Shown piece by piece: positions 60,023 to 64,000 of a stretch of 64,000 nt of DNA. The notes beneath the pieces are model-generated. The model saw only the letters and a program-made list of their open reading frames with translations. It made no database searches and had not been told where the DNA came from. The stretch is taken from the NCBI GenBank assembly GCA_003600225.1, contig QZFT01000089.1, forward strand, positions 143,509-207,508, in the 5' to 3' direction. How positions within the stretch are numbered: position 1 is the first letter of the stretch; each line of letters starts with the position of its first letter. Both the position numbers and the translations under genes were made by a program. The stretch is from Pseudonocardiaceae bacterium YIM PH 21723 (GTDB lineage: Bacteria; Actinomycetota; Actinomycetes; Mycobacteriales; Pseudonocardiaceae).

Positions 60023-60790
60023 CTAGTCCGCAGAGAACTCGTAGGTCAGCTCGTAGCGGTCGGCCGCGAGCACCATGTCATTCGTCTCCACCGGGCGTCC
60101 ATGCTGGTCAAACGCCGTTCGGGTCACGGCGAGCACCGGGGTCCCGACGGCCAGCCGCAGCGCGGAGGCCTCGTCCTGGGACGGCATCCGGGCCCGCACC
60201 GACTCGGTGAACCGGGCCAGCAGGTGGCCCTTCTCCTCCAGCCGGGCGTAGATACCGCCCGGCCCGGTGTCCCGCAGCTCGATCCGGGTACCCGCGGCGA
60301 GCTCGGCGGGCAGCCAGGATGTGGACAGCTGCACGGGGACCTTGTCCGCCATCATCAGCCGCTCCCGGACGATCAGCCGGGATCCGGTCGACACCTGCAA
60401 CAGTTCGGCGATCCGGGCGTCGGCGGTGGCGCTGTACACGTCGACGTCCACCGACGGCTGGAAGCCCGCGCGCTGCGCATCGGTCTGGAAGGCGCCGGCT
60501 CCGGCCTGCCGCTGCGCCCGGTCCAGCCGGGTGCGGGCGAGGCGCTGCACCGGGACGGCGGCGCGGACGAACAGGCCGCGGCCGTGCTCGGCCAGCAACA
60601 GGCCCTCGGTGCGGAGCAGGCCGATGGCCTGTCGCACGGTCAGCCGCGATGTCTCGTAGTCCTCGGTGAGCACGCGCTCCGAGGGCAACTGGTCACCGGG
60701 CCCGTACTGCCCCTGGATGATCCGCCGCCGGAGGTCATCAGCGATCTGCCGGTAGTACGGCCGACCATCTGATCTGTCAATCGTCGGCAT
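60023..60790 (-). CDS. GntR/HutC-family transcriptional regulator
   Basis: A 255-residue regulator. The ATG at 60790 (MPTIDRSDGRPYYRQIADDL) is preferred; a longer start at 60817 lacks support. The winged helix (GDQLPSERVLTEDYETSRLTVRQAIGLLRTEGLLLAEHGRGLFVR) is followed by a UTRA ligand domain (RIAELLQVSTGSRLIVRERL, RARMPSQDEASALRLAVGTPVLAVTRTAFD). HutC-type regulators respond to sugars, amino acids or small metabolites. It is monocistronic and the target is unknown. Confidence 0.9.
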   Translation of the reverse strand: MPTIDRSDGRPYYRQIADDLRRRIIQGQYGPGDQLPSERVLTEDYETSRLTVRQAIGLLRTEGLLLAEHGRGLFVRAAVPVQRLARTRLDRAQRQAGAGAFQTDAQRAGFQPSVDVDVYSATADARIAELLQVSTGSRLIVRERLMMADKVPVQLSTSWLPAELAAGTRIELRDTGPGGIYARLEEKGHLLARFTESVRARMPSQDEASALRLAVGTPVLAVTRTAFDQHGRPVETNDMVLAADRYELTYEFSAD

Positions 60791-61092
60791 GGTCCCGCCC
60801 AACAGTGGTCTACACAACTTGACCAGATCAAGGTTACGCGTTCTTCCACCAGTCGGCGCAACGAGACACGACGAATAGTCGCATTATCGTTGGTGCAATT
60901 GACATCATGCCCCGGACCTGCGCAGACATTCGCGTGGCGACCATGGGAAGTGTCTTCTCTGGCAACGAAATCGGTGACCGAAGTAACCCCGGTGTTACGT
61001 CCCGACTTTTTACCAAGTTTGCCGTTATAAGGCGTCACTCAATCCGTAAACCCTAGTTGTACGTGGCAGCAGGATGGGTGAAGGAGGAGACT
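60791..61092. other. 302-bp divergent intergenic region
   Basis: Promoter region between gntR (minus) and the Pro/Thr-rich exported protein (plus). It contains an imperfect dyad GTAACCCCGGTGTTAC (60983-60998) and a -10-like TATAAG near 61026. I see no gene, RNA structure or riboswitch that I can name. Confidence 0.4.
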
Positions 61093-62523
61093 GTGAGTCA
61101 CAAGGCCCGCAGAGCACGCCCCGCGCGCGGCCGGCACCGTGCGATGCCAAAGCCGAACAAGAAGCTCACCGGGGCCGCTTTCGGCGTTGTCGCCGCAGGT
61201 AGCCTTCTCGGTGTCATCGCGCCGACCGCGTCGGCGATAGCGGAACCACTGACCAACGATCCCGGCACCAGCGCTAACCCTGACGAGTCGTGGGGCAGAT
61301 TGCCCGCGGCCCAGGCACAGCCGGAGATCTCGACCAACCAGCAGCAGCCTCCGCAGACCGAGGCACCGCAGCAGACGGAAACACCTGCCCCGTCGGCACC
61401 GGCGGAGCTGCCGAGCACCACCAACGAGGCGCCGCCGACGACGACGGCACCGACCACGAGCACCCCTGCGCCGACCACCGAGGCCCCGAAGACCGAGGCT
61501 CCCACGACGGAAGCCCCGAAGAAGGAAGAGGCTCCGAAGAAGGAGCGGCCTCCGACGGGACAGGCCCCGAAGGCGCCGGAGGCTCATCTGCCCGGCAAGG
61601 ACGCCGACAAGACCGAGTCGCCGGAGACCCAGGCTCCGGCGCCGACGGTGGAGACCCCGGAACCCGGGGCCGACAAGCCGGCGCAGCAGACCCCCGCCGA
61701 GGATGACAAGGCTCCGACTGCGGAGACCCCCACCGCGCAGCCGACTCCCGGCGGCACGGTGGAGACCGCCGACGGCACCGAGATCCCGGTCCCGGACCGC
61801 GGTGACGTACGACTGCCGCAGACCAGGCAGGAGGGCGAGCGCACCGGTGGCTTCCTCGGCGGCTTCGGCCTCGGCTCCATCTCGGCGATCACCGCGGGCG
61901 TGCTGAACTCGCTCACCGCGAACGACGACGGCGACACCGTGCTGGACGACGGTGAGGTGAAGAAGTCCGCGGGCATCCTCGGCAAGACCATCGGGCAGCC
62001 GGTAGGTGCGATGGTGGGTGGCATTCTCGGTGGGCACATCGAGAAGCGGAACGCCCCCGAGGCGAGTGGCCAGGTCTCCTCGCTGCACGTGGACCCGGCC
62101 GAGGACAGCGGTAAGCACCGCAAGGCCGAGGCCAAGGACACCGGCCGGCACGTCAAGAAGGACGACATCGACCTCGAGGCGCTGAAGTCGGTCAACAAGG
62201 AACTGGACCAGCAGAAGAACTTCTCGCTGGCCGACACCGGTTCCGCGACCGGCGAGCAGCTCGGTGGCACCCTCGGCCCGACGCTCGGCAGCAAGCTGGG
62301 CGGCGCGGCGGGTAAGGCCCTCGCCGGCTCGGTGGCCGCACCCGCGGCGGGCATCGGTGGTTCCGTCGGTTCCGTCGTCGGCGAGCGGGCGGGCGGTGCG
62401 ATCGGTCCGGTGGCCGGCCGCACCTTCGGCACTCTGGCCGGCAAGACCGGCGACACCCTCATCGGGTTCGCGAAGGGCGGCAAGCACCGCCTGGAGGACA
62501 AGCTGAGCCAGCGGGCGCAGTAG
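61093..62523 (+). CDS. Exported Pro/Thr-rich protein with C-terminal glycine zippers
   Basis: A 476-residue envelope or secreted protein. The GTG at 61093 follows AAGGAGG; an extension to 61057 is less likely. A long basic N-region (HKARRARPARGRHR) leads to a signal core GVVAAGSLLGVIAPTASA. After the motif ESWGRLPA comes about 180 residues of Pro/Thr/Glu/Ala repeats (EAPKTEAPTTEAPKKEE), then a C-terminal region with G-x3-G spacing (LGGTLGPTLGSKLGGAAGKALAG; SVGSVVGERAGGAIGPVAG). This looks like a wall-spanning stalk plus a membrane- or self-associating glycine-zipper domain. Function unknown. Confidence 0.8.
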   Translation: MSHKARRARPARGRHRAMPKPNKKLTGAAFGVVAAGSLLGVIAPTASAIAEPLTNDPGTSANPDESWGRLPAAQAQPEISTNQQQPPQTEAPQQTETPAPSAPAELPSTTNEAPPTTTAPTTSTPAPTTEAPKTEAPTTEAPKKEEAPKKERPPTGQAPKAPEAHLPGKDADKTESPETQAPAPTVETPEPGADKPAQQTPAEDDKAPTAETPTAQPTPGGTVETADGTEIPVPDRGDVRLPQTRQEGERTGGFLGGFGLGSISAITAGVLNSLTANDDGDTVLDDGEVKKSAGILGKTIGQPVGAMVGGILGGHIEKRNAPEASGQVSSLHVDPAEDSGKHRKAEAKDTGRHVKKDDIDLEALKSVNKELDQQKNFSLADTGSATGEQLGGTLGPTLGSKLGGAAGKALAGSVAAPAAGIGGSVGSVVGERAGGAIGPVAGRTFGTLAGKTGDTLIGFAKGGKHRLEDKLSQRAQ

Positions 62524-62537
62524 CTCGCTGATTCACC

Positions 62538-62577
62538 GGAAACCGGGTCGCGCAACGGGAAGCGCGGCCCGGTTTTC
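62538..62577 (+). terminator. Terminator after the Pro/Thr-rich protein gene
   Basis: GGAAACCGGGTCGCGC pairs with GCGCGGCCCGGTTTTCC with a small bulge, ending in TTTTCC. The rest of the 62524-62831 gap (308 bp) is AT-richer and holds the promoter of the next gene, including a GGACTG/CAGTCC dyad near 62780; no gene is seen there. Confidence 0.7.
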
Positions 62578-62831
62578 CTTGTCCGAAGGCTTGTTAGATT
62601 CGCGTAAAAGTGCAGCTCACATCGCCGTTGTGTTGCCAATTCCCTTTTCAACCAAGGGATTACCCGCCGGTAACCCGTACATGACCTGCGGACTTACCAA
62701 CGGGGAAACTTTTCCTGAGAGCGGAATTGTAACGGTGCGATAACTCACTTCCCGTGACTACGTGAAACTTTTTCAGTTGGACTGAGTGCCCCCAGTCCCC
62801 ACGCTGTTCGGGTTGTAGAAAGCAGGGTTCC

Positions 62832-63332
62832 ATGCGCAACAAAGCCTTTGCCCGCACCGTCCTCGGCGTCATGGCGGCCGGATCCATCCTGGGCATCGCC
62901 GCCCCGGCCGCGTCGGCTGAAGCCGCGCCCGCCGCCCCGGCCACCAACTCCGCCGTCGCCGTGCCGGTCGGCACCGTCGGTGTGCAGAACCTGGAAGACC
63001 ACAAGTACGCCAACGCCTTCGGCAAGAAGGGCGAGGAAATCGGCGCCGTCGTCGGCCCGCCGCTCGGCGCTGCCGCCGGTGCCGCCATCGGTGGCGCGGC
63101 CGCCGGTGCCATCGCCCCGCCGCTCGCCCCGGTCGGTGCCGCCGTCGGTGGCGCCGTGGGTAAGGAAGCCGGTGCCTTCGTCGGCCCGCGCGCCGGATTC
63201 GTCGGCGGTTACGTCGCGGGCACCGTCGTCGACGGTGGCATCTCGGCCGTCGAGTACGCCAAGGCCCACCCGCCGCAGTTCCCGGGCAAGGCCCCGGCGC
63301 TGCCGCTGCCCAGCATTCCGCAGCAGGGCTAG
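62832..63332 (+). CDS. Exported glycine-zipper protein
   Basis: A 166-residue secreted or envelope protein. Signal peptide MRNKAFARTVLGVMAAGSIL ending ASA near residue 29; the core is closely similar to that of the 61093 protein (LGVMAAGSILGIAAPAASA). The mature part is dominated by G/A-x3-G repeats (EIGAVVGPPLGAAAGAAIGG, VGAAVGGAVGKEAGAFVGP), the kind of glycine zipper that packs helices in membranes or forms oligomers. It ends in a Pro-rich tail. Monocistronic, with a terminator downstream. Confidence 0.8.
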   Translation: MRNKAFARTVLGVMAAGSILGIAAPAASAEAAPAAPATNSAVAVPVGTVGVQNLEDHKYANAFGKKGEEIGAVVGPPLGAAAGAAIGGAAAGAIAPPLAPVGAAVGGAVGKEAGAFVGPRAGFVGGYVAGTVVDGGISAVEYAKAHPPQFPGKAPALPLPSIPQQG

Positions 63333-63365
63333 CAGACTCTGTGCCCCTGGCACAGAAACCCTGAG

Positions 63366-63401
63366 AGGCTCCTTCCGGATGGTGAGGTCCGGAAGGAGCC
63401 T
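63366..63401 (+). terminator. Terminator after the glycine-zipper gene
   Basis: Perfect 14-bp arms AGGCTCCTTCCGGA (63366-63379) and complement (63388-63401), followed by TTTC. A smaller hairpin CTGTGCC-CCT-GGCACAG precedes it. Confidence 0.85.
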
Positions 63402-63509
63402 TTCAGTATCTGGAAGTTCAGCTTCCGTCGGGCGAGTCCCATTTCACAGCAACGGAAACGATGCCCTAGGGTGACGGACAAGATCGTCCTTGCGCTTGGG
63501 GAGTGTCCG

Positions 63510-63929
63510 ATGGTGCATCGCGCGCAGCCTGCCCGGTCGACGGGCACTGACGTGGAGCTGCGAACGGCCCTGGCATCCGCCTTCGCCGGCGTGACGCTGG
63601 GCGGCACGGCCGCCATCCTGGTGTTCTCCGCGGCGATCCCGCCCCATGAGCACCCGCAGGCCGCTGTGCAGCCGGCCAGCGAGCCGGTTCCGGTGAAGCC
63701 GGTCGACAGCGAGTGGACCGAGGAGAACTGGGGCAGGCTGCCCGCCGACCCGGCCCCGCCGCAGCTGGTCGCGATCCCGTTCGCCGCGATGCCCACCGCC
63801 ACCGTCGAACCGGATCCCACGACCACGGTCGAGCCGCCGGTCATCACCCCGACCCAACGCACCAACCCGGGCCTGGTCCCCGCGGTCCTCGGCGGCGTGG
63901 GCAGTTTCCTCCGAGGCCCGCAACACTGA
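63510..63929 (+). CDS. Small membrane-anchored Pro-rich protein with WGRLPA motif
   Basis: A 139-residue protein. I chose ATG 63510, seven bases after GGGGAG; in-frame codons up to 63471 are alternatives. One hydrophobic segment (LASAFAGVTLGGTAAILVFSAAI) acts as signal or anchor, followed by a Pro/Val/Thr-rich outer part. It shares the motif (E/D)xxWGRLPA just after the export signal with the 61093 protein, so the two belong to one system. Function unknown. Confidence 0.7.
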   Translation: MVHRAQPARSTGTDVELRTALASAFAGVTLGGTAAILVFSAAIPPHEHPQAAVQPASEPVPVKPVDSEWTEENWGRLPADPAPPQLVAIPFAAMPTATVEPDPTTTVEPPVITPTQRTNPGLVPAVLGGVGSFLRGPQH

Positions 63930-63940
63930 GTCCTTGAGTT

Positions 63941-63989
63941 ACCGAAGTTGACGATGTTCGGTATATGCCCGAACATCGTCAACTTCGGT
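63941..63989. repeat. Intergenic hairpin repeat, copy 4
   Basis: Arm ACCGAAGTTGACGATGTTCG (63941-63960, extending one G further) with its complement to 63989 around a 7-nt loop. It begins 12 bp past the last gene's stop. The arm is a hybrid of copies 1/2 and 3 at the two variable positions, and pairing is perfect. Confidence 0.85.
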
Positions 63990-64000
63990 ATATGCGTTCC

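Overview
The window is high-GC DNA with actinobacterial codon use. It contains DUF3558 and VanW proteins, a FadE5/FadA2/FabG4/HtdX lipid set of the kind known from mycobacteria, many TetR/PadR/GntR regulators and several apparently leaderless starts. I infer a filamentous actinomycete, most likely Pseudonocardiales; the family is inference only. No rRNA, tRNA, CRISPR array, integrase or transposase was seen.

Layout. (1) 1-5608: four tandem secreted TAP-like alpha/beta hydrolases, the first cut by the window edge. (2) 5617-6246: terminator, an unrecognised 53-residue minus-strand gene and an orphan hairpin. (3) 6247-11623: a secreted nuclease, two secreted lipases around a crotonase, and a membrane-anchored lytic transglycosylase. 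(4) 11801-18176: a six-gene operon of an EphD-type epoxide hydrolase/SDR fusion, two ferritin-like proteins usually annotated as metal-dependent hydrolases, two flavin/[2Fe-2S] reductases, and a TetR regulator. (5) 18150-20620: thioesterase and fadE5. (6) 20690-21258: the first of two large intergenic inverted-repeat elements. (7) 21292-23212: PadR, cytochrome P450 and ferredoxin. (8) 23238-30763, minus strand: DUF3558 lipoprotein, giant VanW-domain protein, GroES-like protein, thioredoxin/NHL protein, a decayed AbiEii-type toxin with its partner, and a CadD-type transporter. (9) 30994-32305: two secreted sugar-binding proteins, one with three CBM5/12-like modules and one nearly symmetric beta-trefoil. 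(10) 32367-43172: nine consecutive macrolide-type (MGT) glycosyltransferases on the minus strand. (11) 43363-49740: acidic protein, 51-residue protein, AAA ATPase, second large repeat element, APC permease, M15-like peptidoglycan protein, SIMPL protein and a 26-codon peptide gene. (12) 49801-53387: divergent fadA2 and fabG4-htdX. (13) 53454-60790: TAP-like hydrolase with a coupled mini-protein, DUF1295 protein, three TetR regulators, SCP2 protein, acyl-CoA dehydrogenase and GntR. (14) 61093-63929: three related exported proteins, two of them rich in glycine zippers.

How the parts connect. A paired palindromic operator occurs at fadE5, between fadA2 and fabG4-htdX, and between a TetR gene and scp2-fadE, so these scattered lipid genes probably form one regulon run by the TetR gene at 57299-57982. 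The 11801-18176 operon reads as an oxidation route: diiron proteins with dedicated reductases, then epoxide hydrolysis and alcohol oxidation. Local duplication is the theme throughout: hydrolases, lipases, diiron/reductase pairs, glycosyltransferases and TetR genes all occur as neighbouring paralogues. Two repeat families lie between genes: a ~50-bp hairpin found four times just downstream of stop codons, and a ~500-570-bp inverted-repeat element found twice in opposite orientations.
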